NCBI GenBank assembly: GCA_015056575.1
Contig: SVGA01000010.1
Location: forward strand, 1-64,000
Origin: Butyrivibrio sp.
Lineage (GTDB): Bacteria; Bacillota; Clostridia; Lachnospirales; Lachnospiraceae
Direction of reading: 5' to 3'
Length of the DNA: 64,000 bases
Under the pieces are notes generated by a model. That model was not told where the DNA came from and made no database searches. It saw only the letters and a program-made list of their open reading frames with translations. The stretch's first letter is position 1. Each line of letters opens with the position of its first letter. Shown in pieces: positions 24,785-32,844 of this stretch. Made by a program: the position numbers and the translations under genes.

Positions 24785-25615
24785 TTACGTAAGACGTCCA
24801 AGCTGCTGGACCGCGATCTCCAAAGTCGAATCGATGGTGGTGATCATTCTCTGGTTTGTGTCGTAATTACGCTGAACGGCGATCATGTTTACCATCTCAT
24901 CCACAACAGAGACATTGGACTGTTCCAGGAAACCGGCATAAACCGAACCCGTTCCCTCCTGAGCCGCCACTCCGTCAATGGGAATATACATATTCTCGCC
25001 ATAGTGCAGCAGATTATTGTAAGTGATCCTTCCGTCGGGATAAGTGGTCTTCTCGAAATCGAAGACGCCAATGGTAGACACAACTTCTCCGTCCTGTATG
25101 ACATTACCGTTCATTGCGATCTGAACAGGAAGATTGGGATCAAGTTCGATACGGCCTCCGTCCTGGGAAAGAACGAAATCGCCGTCCTGAGTTACAAGAA
25201 CGCCCTCTGAATTAAGAGTGAAGTTGCCGTCTCTAGTGTACATGATGTTCTGAACGCCGGCAGTATCCCTCTCGATATTTACAGCCTTGTTGGTGTAATC
25301 GATCCCAAAAAAGCCATAGCCTCCGATAGCAAGATCAAAGGTACTTCCGGTTTCTCTCATGGGACCTTCCGACCAGTCCACATACCCCTCACCGATCTTC
25401 ACCCCGGGGGTAATAACGCCCAGTCCACGGGCAGTGAACGGGGCGTCAGTGTAATCTTTAATTTTCAGCGCAAGCTGATCACTGAAGGACTGCGCAGTTG
25501 CGCCTTCCTTCTTGTATCCGTTGGTGTTGGCATTGGCAAGGTTGTTGGTGAGCACATCCATTCTGTGCTGTTCGTTGATCATTCCTGTGTAAGCAGTGTA
25601 AAGACCTTTTACCAT
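24785..25615 (-). CDS. flgF: Flagellar hook-basal body protein (FlgF/FlhO type)
   Basis: 276 residues. It starts MVKGLYTAYTGMINEQHRMD with LTNNLANANTNGYKKEG, the rod/hook N-terminal signature, and ends with DEMVNMIAVQRNYDTNQRMI. It forms the proximal rod. In B. subtilis mbl is followed by flhO and flhP, and the same order is seen here (mbl, this gene, flgG), which supports the assignment over a hook protein FlgE. The gene begins 83 bases after mbl, and the intergenic sequence shows no obvious promoter. Confidence 0.88.
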   Translation of the reverse strand: MVKGLYTAYTGMINEQHRMDVLTNNLANANTNGYKKEGATAQSFSDQLALKIKDYTDAPFTARGLGVITPGVKIGEGYVDWSEGPMRETGSTFDLAIGGYGFFGIDYTNKAVNIERDTAGVQNIMYTRDGNFTLNSEGVLVTQDGDFVLSQDGGRIELDPNLPVQIAMNGNVIQDGEVVSTIGVFDFEKTTYPDGRITYNNLLHYGENMYIPIDGVAAQEGTGSVYAGFLEQSNVSVVDEMVNMIAVQRNYDTNQRMITTIDSTLEIAVQQLGRLT

Positions 25616-25698
25616 ATCTAACCCTCATGCCGTCCTGGCCTATACTACTGCTCCTTCCGTGAGCAGCGCATACGGATTTCTGTACCTCAGTTCAGGGA

Positions 25699-26691
25699 TC
25701 AGTCCTCTCTGTATCCTGAGATAAACTCAACATATCTGCCGGTTCCGATGGCAACCGCTGTCATAGGATCCTCAGCTGTCATAGTGTTAATACCGGTCTT
25801 GGAATAGATAAGGTCCTCAAGTCCGCGAAGAAGTGCTCCGCCTCCTGTAAGGACGATTCCTCTGTCGGCGATATCAGCTGCCAGCTCAGGAGGAGTATTC
25901 TCAAGAACGCTGTGGATAGCCTCGATGATCTGTGATGTGGGTTCTCTGAGCGCTTCCTCGGTCTCCTCTGAGGATACTCTTACAGTCTTGGGAAGGCCTG
26001 TTACGAGGTTCCTTCCGCGAACATCCATATAGTCATCCTCAGCTCTGGGATAAGCTGATCCGATCTTGATCTTGATATCCTCAGCGGTTCTGTCACCGAT
26101 AAGAAGATTGTGTTTCTTTCTCATGTAGCGGACAATGGCTTCATCGAAGTCATCACCTGCAACCTTAACGGAGGTACTTACAACGGTACCGCCAAGGGAG
26201 ATCACTGCTATGTCAGATGTACCGCCTCCGATGTCCACGATCATATTTCCGCAGGGCTTTGTGATATCAATTCCTGCTCCGATGGCTGCAGCAATGGGCT
26301 CCTCAATGGTCTTAACGTCCCTTGCTCCGCAAAGTCTTGTAGCATCCTCAACAGCCTTCTTCTCAACCTCTGTAGCTCCACTGGGAACACAGACAGCAAT
26401 GAAAGGCTTTCTGAGCATTCTGCGTCCGATGGCCTTCTTGATGAAGTATCTCATCATCTGCTCTGTAATCTTGTAATTGGAGATAACGCCCTGGCGAAGA
26501 GGCCTTACGGCAACGATATTGCCGGGAGTACGACCAAGCATAAGTCTTGCGTCCTCTCCGATAGCCTTGATCTCCTCTGTATCTCTGTCATATGCCACTA
26601 CTGATGGCTCCTTGAGAACAACTCCCTTGCCCTTGATATAAACAAGAACGGAGGCTGTTCCAAGATCGATTCCAATATCTGCAAACTGCAT
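25699..26691 (-). CDS. mbl: MreB/Mbl-type bacterial actin
   Basis: Cytoplasmic actin-like filament protein that guides cell-wall elongation. 330 residues. The ATPase signatures are clear: DIGIDLGTASVLVYIKGKG (phosphate 1), MIVDIGGGTSDIAVISLGG (phosphate 2) and GIVLTGGGALLRGLEDL (adenosine). The position just upstream of two flagellar rod genes matches mbl-flhO-flhP of B. subtilis, so Mbl is preferred to MreB; mreC and mreD are absent here. It is preceded by a nearly perfect sigma-28 promoter, suggesting that this actin paralogue is produced with the flagellum. Confidence 0.92.
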   Translation of the reverse strand: MQFADIGIDLGTASVLVYIKGKGVVLKEPSVVAYDRDTEEIKAIGEDARLMLGRTPGNIVAVRPLRQGVISNYKITEQMMRYFIKKAIGRRMLRKPFIAVCVPSGATEVEKKAVEDATRLCGARDVKTIEEPIAAAIGAGIDITKPCGNMIVDIGGGTSDIAVISLGGTVVSTSVKVAGDDFDEAIVRYMRKKHNLLIGDRTAEDIKIKIGSAYPRAEDDYMDVRGRNLVTGLPKTVRVSSEETEEALREPTSQIIEAIHSVLENTPPELAADIADRGIVLTGGGALLRGLEDLIYSKTGINTMTAEDPMTAVAIGTGRYVEFISGYRED

Positions 26692-26817
26692 AATCTTCGG
26701 TTACCCCTTTCAAATTAGCTATAAAAGCGCATAAATGCGGATGTTAATAGTCTCAATATCATTTGACATTATAACCCAAAGACCCGTTTTAGGAAAGGGG
26801 ATTCCTATCATTTATGT

Positions 26818-26845
26818 ATATCGGCGTCCCGGTTCAAAAACTTTA
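26818..26845 (-). promoter_or_regulatory. Sigma-28 (SigD) promoter of mbl-flgF-flgG-flgJ
   Basis: On the minus strand TAAAGTTT (26838-26845), then 12 bases, then GCCGATAT (26818-26825). This matches the published SigD/FliA consensus at every position of both boxes, with 16 bases between TAAA and GCCGATAT. The start is near 26810, about 120 bases before the mbl ATG. Confidence 0.85.
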
Positions 26846-26865
26846 CAACATCTTGTGTTTTCTTT

Positions 26866-27555
26866 TTAATTTTCTTTCAAAAGATTGTATTTGAGCTCTG
26901 CCAGTCTCCAGTCAACTTCATTGTCGATGTCCTGAACTTCAAGTTCCGACAGCTCCATGGGAATGATATTCCCTACCATGATGGCATGATTTTTAAGGAA
27001 GCTCCCGGTTCTGACCACATAGAACTGTCCCGCATCGTGATAATGGGGAGTCAGATCCTGGGATCTCTTACTTAGGTACTCCGGCTGTCTGAACACCAGT
27101 CTTCCCTCACGGATCTCCATTGCCCTCTGGGGAGGATAGGAAAATCTTACCACCGGAATAAGGCAGTCCGCATCCGATGCCTTAAGAGTCTCCACCGCCT
27201 CTTTTAACCTGTCTGCTGTGATAAAGGGGGCCGTGGGATAAATGCAGGTAAAGATGTCGAAGTCCTGCCCGAGCTTGTGATACTCCTCAATCACTTCACC
27301 AATGACATCCACTGTTGTGGCGTAGTCATTGGCGGTCTTCTCGCTTCGCATGAAGGGCACCTTAGCTCCGTAGTTCCGGGCGATCTTCGCAATTTCCTCA
27401 TCATCCGTGGACACCATGACTTCGTCATAAACACCGGACTCAAGAGCCGCCTCTATGGAATAAGCCATGATGGGCTTACCGTTAAAATCCTTTATGTTTT
27501 TCCTGGGGATGCGCTTGCTGCCTCCCCTTGCTGTAATCATTGCCAGTGTCTTCAT
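26866..27555 (-). CDS. pseF: Pseudaminic acid cytidylyltransferase
   Basis: Activates a nonulosonic acid as the CMP-sugar. 229 residues. The nucleotidyltransferase motif is MITARGGSKRIPRKN near residues 6-20, with KPIMAYSIEAAL, CIYPTAPF and the C-terminal DIDNEVDWRLAELKY. The neighbours pseG, pseI and pseH make pseudaminic acid the best substrate guess over neuraminic or legionaminic acid. It follows an HTH regulator by 18 bases. The first two pathway genes, pseB and pseC, are not in the window. Confidence 0.9.
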   Translation of the reverse strand: MKTLAMITARGGSKRIPRKNIKDFNGKPIMAYSIEAALESGVYDEVMVSTDDEEIAKIARNYGAKVPFMRSEKTANDYATTVDVIGEVIEEYHKLGQDFDIFTCIYPTAPFITADRLKEAVETLKASDADCLIPVVRFSYPPQRAMEIREGRLVFRQPEYLSKRSQDLTPHYHDAGQFYVVRTGSFLKNHAIMVGNIIPMELSELEVQDIDNEVDWRLAELKYNLLKEN

Positions 27556-27573
27556 AATATCTACCTCTGTTTC

Positions 27574-28875
27574 TTAATATATATTCTGCTCCACCCGTTC
27601 GAGTATCCCGGGCAGGACTTTAACCGAATTAACAGAAAAACGCTGTTTCAACGTTTCAAGAAGTTCTGTTCTGTCAGCATCCGTGAGTTTCAGACTGCTG
27701 CAATAGATGCAAAGAGCAGCATCCGCAATCTGCCTTCCACCTGCATCCTTCTGAACAATAATACTGTCTATCATGATCGATATATTGGAAAAAACATCAT
27801 TGCCGTAGGAAGTGAAGGACAGCTGCTGAAGGGATGAGAATAATTCGATTCCCGAAAAATCCAGGTCCGACGTATACAGATCCTCCAGGTATCTATTGGA
27901 AATCTCCAAAAGGGAATTACTGATATTGGTGACACGAACAAGGAATCCCTCATCATCGTATTTCACAGCGGCCACGCTTAAGGGAAACACCTTCACGCCT
28001 CTCATAATAAAGAGATTGACGGAATAATTGTCCGTTCCGGCCAGATGTGATCCTATGGAATCAGCAAAGACATAGACATACTCCTGCCTTCTGTACAGCG
28101 AATTCCTCCTGGCTATGCCACGCTTGTTGTTTTCATGAAATGAAACTATAACCTCTTCATTCCTGGTTGCATCAACCTTTATATATAAGGAAATTCTGTA
28201 CCACTCATCCAGGACACAAACAGCATTCTCAAACTTCTCCTGTGACCTGACCTCTTCTATCATAAAGGGCTGAAGGTGAGAGAGGTATTCCTTGATAAAT
28301 TCAAGCTTGTCGATTCCAAGATAATCAAGATATCTGAAAAGATGCCTGTTGAGCCCTGAAGAATGCTCGCTTTCGTCAAGGGTAATTCTCGAAAGCCTGG
28401 CCAGCCTTCTGAGTTTCCTGGTAAGCTGCTTCTTAACAAGGAGATCCGTATCCGCAGCTGCCGCTTCCCCTTGGCCTTCTGCCTCCACACCGGGCTCAGC
28501 AGCGGCCACCACAGGGTCCATATGTCCATCGCCACTTTCGGTGTGACTTTTCATTTCCAGAAGTTTCACGGCATAAGCAAGAAGCCTTCCCTTGTCCGAT
28601 TCCTCAAGATCCCTGAATGCCTCAATAAGTTCCTTCTCATCCCGGGCAAAAGAAAAATCGGCCTCTCCGGCTCTATTATCATCCGCGCCAAGCAGCTCCT
28701 CTACCGGAACTCCAAGGACTTTACCGATAACCAGAAGCTTGTCTGCAGATGGATTCAGTTTCTTGCGCTTCCAGTCACTTATAGTGCTCTCCGGAATACC
28801 GGTCCTTTGGGAAAAGACCTTCTGGCTGACCTTCTGTTCCTTTAACAGCTCAAATATTTTTTCACTTATAAGCAT
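27574..28875 (-). CDS. HTH (XRE-type) regulator with a long unrecognised C-terminal domain
   Basis: About 433 residues from the ATG of MLISEKIFELLKEQ (28875), four bases after GGAGG. An XRE-type DNA-binding domain covers residues 1-60 (KVSQKVFSQRTGIPESTISDWKR-type helices). A low-complexity Glu/Ala linker is near 125-160. The remaining 270 residues are a mixed alpha/beta region (FLKEYLSHLQPFM, then VVSFHENNKRGIARRNSLYRR further on) that I cannot place. It lies inside the pseudaminic acid cluster between pseG and pseF, with its own consensus promoter and a palindrome just downstream of the predicted start, so autoregulation is likely. Confidence 0.8.
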   Translation of the reverse strand: MLISEKIFELLKEQKVSQKVFSQRTGIPESTISDWKRKKLNPSADKLLVIGKVLGVPVEELLGADDNRAGEADFSFARDEKELIEAFRDLEESDKGRLLAYAVKLLEMKSHTESGDGHMDPVVAAAEPGVEAEGQGEAAAADTDLLVKKQLTRKLRRLARLSRITLDESEHSSGLNRHLFRYLDYLGIDKLEFIKEYLSHLQPFMIEEVRSQEKFENAVCVLDEWYRISLYIKVDATRNEEVIVSFHENNKRGIARRNSLYRRQEYVYVFADSIGSHLAGTDNYSVNLFIMRGVKVFPLSVAAVKYDDEGFLVRVTNISNSLLEISNRYLEDLYTSDLDFSGIELFSSLQQLSFTSYGNDVFSNISIMIDSIIVQKDAGGRQIADAALCIYCSSLKLTDADRTELLETLKQRFSVNSVKVLPGILERVEQNIY

Positions 28876-28889
28876 AAGGCCTCCGCATA

Positions 28890-28905
28890 ATTCGAATAAT
28901 CGAAT
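28890..28905 (-). promoter_or_regulatory. Palindromic candidate operator of the HTH gene
   Basis: ATTCGA (28890-28895) and TCGAAT (28900-28905) around ATAA. It lies just downstream of the predicted transcription start (about 28911) and ahead of the ribosome site, the place expected for a self-repressing XRE regulator. Confidence 0.5.
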
Positions 28906-28917
28906 CCGTATATTCCA

Positions 28918-28947
28918 ATTATACGTTGTGTCCATCTTTTAAGTCAA
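28918..28947 (-). promoter_or_regulatory. Internal sigma-A promoter for the HTH regulator
   Basis: On the minus strand TTGACT (28942-28947), an 18-base spacer, TATAAT (28918-28923). It overlaps the pseG stop codon. The regulator and pseF can thus be expressed separately from pseI and pseG. Confidence 0.7.
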
Positions 28948-30140
28948 CTTCCGTATTTTTTCAAAAGAGCCTTCGCTATGCGGATGGCTCCCCGGCCGTC
29001 AGTAAGGTTTGAAAGTGCGGAGCGCATCCCCGGTAGTCTGCCACCGGATAATACATCCTTTACCAACCGGCAGATATCCTTCGTAAGTTTTGAAGAATCA
29101 CCGGCAGCCTCAGTGACATCTCCTGCAAACAGCATACCGCCTGTGTTTCCAAAGAATTCCACGTTGTACTTCTGATTGTCCGCCACCTGATAGAAGATCA
29201 CGGGAAGACCGACTGCTGCACATTCCGTCAGCATTGTACCTGCTGCGCAGACTGCCAGGTCGCACACTCTCATAAGCCCCGCCATGTCGCTTACGGATCT
29301 GTGAATGTGGATTCCGGGATTGGCTTTGGCAAAGTCATCTATCTTTTCAGCGTCCTTACAGAGGGCACCTACCACAACATGCCAGTCGATGGCAGATGAA
29401 CAAGACACCGGCTCCGTACCTGCAGGTTCACATATACCACTGTTGCCGTCTCTCACAAGGTCGTTCTCTTTGGCTGCCTCCAGGGTTCCCAGGAGCATTC
29501 CAAAGGCATCCGCGCCGCCGGAAGCAAGAAGGATGGAAATGTGGTCCTTCCATGAATCAGTCTGCGAACCCTCTGATTTGTAAGTGGCAGTATTCGAATC
29601 TGCGCCACCCGCTCTGTAGAACTGCTCCCGAAGCGGTGCATAGTTAAGCCCCATCAGAAGTCTTGTGGGCTCACCGTCATGGCCTGTCACAGCTTTATAG
29701 TCTTCTTCATATCCCAGCTTTTCATAAAAGCCGCTGTAGTTTATAAGGATGTCCACAGGGTAGATATCCGCTTCAAGGTCGTCAAAATACGCCACCCTGC
29801 ACAGCTCTTTAAGCTTCTCAAAATATGTGACGGTTACTCCATAAGAATCCACAAGGAGAATATCGATATGGGCAGCCGACAGTTCTTTTCCCAGGGCAGG
29901 GAGTTCTCCCTCCATATCCTGCCAGTGGGTCCCAAGGACTGTAACGCTGACAGCTTCGGGAGAATCCTTAAAGGAATCTGCTGCCATGCTGCGAAAAGCA
30001 CCCTCGGACTCCTCATCCGCCACAAAAAAGGCCACAGAGTGCCCCTGCCTTACTATCTCTTTGGCTACAGTAAGGCAGCGCATCATGTGACCTGACGCTA
30101 TTATTGAATTGGCATCGCATCTTATGCCTATCATCTTCAT
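28944..30140 (-). CDS. pseG: PseG-type UDP-sugar hydrolase (UDP-2,4-diacetamido-2,4,6-trideoxy-L-altropyranose hydrolase)
   Basis: Removes UDP from the activated diacetamido sugar in pseudaminic acid synthesis. 398 residues, somewhat longer than typical members (about 270-360). The N-terminal GT-B-like motif is IGIRCDANSIIASGHMMRCL, with His in GHMMRC as the expected catalytic base. The donor-site region reads DLAVCAAGTMLTECAAVGLP. Extra segments around 170-195 and 230-260 look like insertions. It follows pseI by six bases. Confidence 0.88.
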   Translation of the reverse strand: MKMIGIRCDANSIIASGHMMRCLTVAKEIVRQGHSVAFFVADEESEGAFRSMAADSFKDSPEAVSVTVLGTHWQDMEGELPALGKELSAAHIDILLVDSYGVTVTYFEKLKELCRVAYFDDLEADIYPVDILINYSGFYEKLGYEEDYKAVTGHDGEPTRLLMGLNYAPLREQFYRAGGADSNTATYKSEGSQTDSWKDHISILLASGGADAFGMLLGTLEAAKENDLVRDGNSGICEPAGTEPVSCSSAIDWHVVVGALCKDAEKIDDFAKANPGIHIHRSVSDMAGLMRVCDLAVCAAGTMLTECAAVGLPVIFYQVADNQKYNVEFFGNTGGMLFAGDVTEAAGDSSKLTKDICRLVKDVLSGGRLPGMRSALSNLTDGRGAIRIAKALLKKYGS

Positions 30141-30146
30141 CTCCGT

Positions 30147-31202
30147 TTATCCCAGCATATCCCAGGCAAGGGGGGTTCCCTTTTCAAGATCTCGGGTAGC
30201 TCTTTTCCCAAGAACCTCTTCGTAGTGCTTGGTGTGCATGCCATCGTGGGGCCTGATGGAGCGAACATTCTCGGGAGTGATCTCCTCCCCGGCCTTAATG
30301 TCCTTTACAACAAAGAGGGACCTGGAGAGGCTGCGCTCCTTGATCTGCTTGTCGGTGAGCTTGTACTCCCTCTGTCCAAGAGCCTCTTCCATGATACGGA
30401 CCTCTTTTACCATCTGAGCGAATTCCGCAGGTTCCATGGAAAATGCATCGTCAACGCCGCCTGCAGAGCGGTTCAAGGTAAGGTGTTTCTCTATCATGTG
30501 GCCGCCAAGGGCAATGCTTCCAACAGGAATGGTCCCTCCGGGAGTGTGATCGGAAAGGCCAACAAGGCAATCGAACTTATCCCTAAGATCCTCCATCATC
30601 CGAAGGTTCACAAGGTTATAGGGAGTGGGGTAAGCGCTGACGCACTTAAGAAGGATTATCTGATCGTTCCCCTCCTCTTTGCAGGTATCCAGCGCCAGCC
30701 TGATATCCTCCTCATAGGCAATGCCGGTGGCAAAGATAATTGGCTTGCCAAGCTTTGCTATTTTCCTGATAAGCGGAATGTCGTTGATCTCGAAGCTGGC
30801 GATCTTGTAGGCGGGAACATTTAGGTTCTCCAGATAGTCCACCGCAGTGGGGTCGAAGGGAGATGAAAAAGCCTCCATTCCAAGCTTTTTAGCCTCGGCA
30901 AAAAGACCCTCGTGCCACTCCCAGGGAGTGTAGGCCTCCTCATACAGATTGTGGAGAGTCCTGCCGGCCCAGAGTCCGTCTCCGGGAGTCATGAACCAGG
31001 GCTTGTCACAGTCGATGGTTATGGTATCCGCGGTGTAGGTCTGAAGCTTGATGGCATCAGCTCCCGCCTCCTTAGCTGCGTGGATTATCTCTATTGCTCT
31101 GTTATAGTCGCCGTTATGGTTGCCGGAGAGCTCCGCAACTATCATGCAGGGCTTTCCCTCGCCAACGGTTTTACTTCCTATCTTTATCTCTTTTGCAAAC
31201 AT
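30147..31202 (-). CDS. pseI: Pseudaminic acid synthase
   Basis: Condenses the diacetamido hexose with phosphoenolpyruvate to give a nonulosonic acid. 351 residues. The NeuB TIM barrel spans about 1-265 (IVAELSGNHNGDYNRAIEIIHAAKEAGADAIKLQTYT region), then a C-terminal SAF domain (RSLFVVKDIKAGEEIT, then RATRDLEKGTPL). PseI versus NeuB is decided by its neighbours pseG and pseH and by the YTPWEWHEG-type motif. It lies seven bases after pseH. Confidence 0.92.
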   Translation of the reverse strand: MFAKEIKIGSKTVGEGKPCMIVAELSGNHNGDYNRAIEIIHAAKEAGADAIKLQTYTADTITIDCDKPWFMTPGDGLWAGRTLHNLYEEAYTPWEWHEGLFAEAKKLGMEAFSSPFDPTAVDYLENLNVPAYKIASFEINDIPLIRKIAKLGKPIIFATGIAYEEDIRLALDTCKEEGNDQIILLKCVSAYPTPYNLVNLRMMEDLRDKFDCLVGLSDHTPGGTIPVGSIALGGHMIEKHLTLNRSAGGVDDAFSMEPAEFAQMVKEVRIMEEALGQREYKLTDKQIKERSLSRSLFVVKDIKAGEEITPENVRSIRPHDGMHTKHYEEVLGKRATRDLEKGTPLAWDMLG

Positions 31203-31209
31203 ATCTTAC

Positions 31210-31659
31210 TCACTTTCTCAGTTCCTTGATGAAGCACTTAACTCCCCCGGCCGCGAATTCCGTGTAATCATTGGCCAGAAAGCACTTGCCGGATGCTATA
31301 TTCTCTTTGACCGTAAAGCCCACCAGAGTCTTGACTCCCATAGGCAGCTTTTTTTCCAGAAACTGTAAGATCTTCTTGCCGTAGCCGTTGCCTCGGAATA
31401 CCGGAGAGATCATGTAGCTCACCTCTCCGATGTGATTGGTGATGTCAACCCTCACGTGTCCCAGCTTAAGGTCATCCTCCATCAGGATCAGCATAAGGCA
31501 GTGGCCCTCGTTAAGGAGCTTGCTCTGAAGCCACTTCATGTGGGTCTCCAGATCGATCTCCCCTTTGGTAAAAGAGTTCTCTCTGGTGGTAGGATCGTTG
31601 CGCCAGGAAAGAAGGTCCTTTGCATCTTCAATTGTGGCTTTTCTAAGGTAAATGCTCAT
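31210..31659 (-). CDS. pseH: GNAT acetyltransferase, PseH type
   Basis: 149 residues. It begins MSIYLRKATIEDAKDLLSWRND, typical for sugar N-acetyltransferases of the GNAT fold, and has the acetyl-CoA loop FRGNGYGKKIL (Q/RxxGxG/A). In the pathway PseH acetylates the 4-amino group of UDP-4-amino-AltNAc. Identity as PseH is based on position between pseI and a transferase gene plus the start motif; a generic GNAT cannot be fully excluded. Confidence 0.8.
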   Translation of the reverse strand: MSIYLRKATIEDAKDLLSWRNDPTTRENSFTKGEIDLETHMKWLQSKLLNEGHCLMLILMEDDLKLGHVRVDITNHIGEVSYMISPVFRGNGYGKKILQFLEKKLPMGVKTLVGFTVKENIASGKCFLANDYTEFAAGGVKCFIKELRK

Positions 31660-31674
31660 ATTGCTGTCTCCGGA

Positions 31675-32766
31675 TTACTTGTCAAGATTTTCGGTCTTGC
31701 GATGTATGGAAGGATCCTCGTATTTATCAAGGAAGTCCAGGCCCAGGTACACAATCTCTTTGGCGAAATAGGTGTTCTCCATCTGGGTGATGACGGAAAT
31801 AACCTTGTCAACCTTGAAGCCTTCAATGTCACCGAGAACCTCCATAGGGAACTTGTCCCTTATAACGGCTATTCCGGGGAAAGCCTTCCCATAGTCCAGA
31901 AGGTCCCTTGGATGGGGCTTTATGATAACGCGATAGTCATCCTTGTACATATCTATGATGTCTCCAAAAAGCTTTTTCCTTACGTCATCTTCGCAAAGGG
32001 GCTCTGTGAGGATCATCACGTTGGGCCTTGGATCCGTGCCGTCTCCCAGAAGTTCTGCCTTTATCCTCTCCGGATCCTCAAGGAATATATTGGTAAGGAT
32101 CTCATGATCCTCCGGTGTAAGTTTGTCATTCAGCTCAGCTCTTGGCTCCTCAACCACATTGGGGGGAAGGCTGTGGTTGACGCTGATATCGTTGACCTCA
32201 TAGTCTATGCAGTACCTGCTGTAGCCGCTCTCGATAAAGATAAGTCCAAGGGCTGCCATGGCGCGCTTTAAAGGCCAGGCTCCTCTGTTGGCGTTACGGG
32301 CCTGATCATCAAGCTTACCTGAGTTAAGACCGTCCTCTATGGCGTGATAGTGGATCTTCTTATAATTAAGGTAGTAGCCGATGGGATCCGAATCGCAGAA
32401 CACATACACATCCTTGTATATTGAAAGATCCGTGGGGATGTGAGGTTCCTGAAGTTTCCCAAGAAGCCTTGTATATTTGATGCGCTGCAGCAGGTTCAGA
32501 ACTATATTGCCCCTGTCCCTGTGGTAGCTCATTACTTCATCGTCAGTCACGTCCTCCTTCTCATCAAACATGAAAACGTGCTCAAAAACCCCGGCCTTTT
32601 CCAGCCTCTCCGGGAGTCTGCCGAAATCGTTGGACATGGTACTAAGCATGATGTCGGCCCCGGCATTACCGTCATGCCTTTTCACCAGCTCTTTTACCAC
32701 GGCGATATATGCGTGGTAGAAGGTGTGACATATGTAAATTCTTCCGTTATTTCTTTTATCCATCAT
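31675..32766 (-). CDS. Glycosyltransferase of the GT52/sialyltransferase-like type
   Basis: 363 residues. The motifs HAIEDGLN near residue 140 and VIIKPHPRD near 280 are those of GT52 and related sialyl/polysialyl-type transferases. The donor is likely the CMP-nonulosonic acid made by the neighbouring pse genes, and the acceptor is unknown. It begins after a terminator and carries a TATAAT (32774-32779) only seven bases before the ATG, so its transcript could have almost no leader. No ribosome site is visible, which supports but does not prove this. Confidence 0.72.
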   Translation of the reverse strand: MMDKRNNGRIYICHTFYHAYIAVVKELVKRHDGNAGADIMLSTMSNDFGRLPERLEKAGVFEHVFMFDEKEDVTDDEVMSYHRDRGNIVLNLLQRIKYTRLLGKLQEPHIPTDLSIYKDVYVFCDSDPIGYYLNYKKIHYHAIEDGLNSGKLDDQARNANRGAWPLKRAMAALGLIFIESGYSRYCIDYEVNDISVNHSLPPNVVEEPRAELNDKLTPEDHEILTNIFLEDPERIKAELLGDGTDPRPNVMILTEPLCEDDVRKKLFGDIIDMYKDDYRVIIKPHPRDLLDYGKAFPGIAVIRDKFPMEVLGDIEGFKVDKVISVITQMENTYFAKEIVYLGLDFLDKYEDPSIHRKTENLDK

Positions 32767-32799
32767 ATGAACAATTATATTCTAATTGAACAAAATAAA

Positions 32800-32826
32800 A
32801 AAGACGGCAGGTGCAATGCCGTCTTT
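32800..32826 (-). terminator. Terminator after the DUF6044-like membrane gene
   Basis: AAAGACGGCA (32800-32809) pairs with TGCCGTCTTT (32817-32826). On the minus strand it is followed by a TTTTATTTTG tail. It splits the sugar cluster into two transcription units. Confidence 0.85.
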
Positions 32827-32844
32827 GGGTTCATTCGTTTTCCA

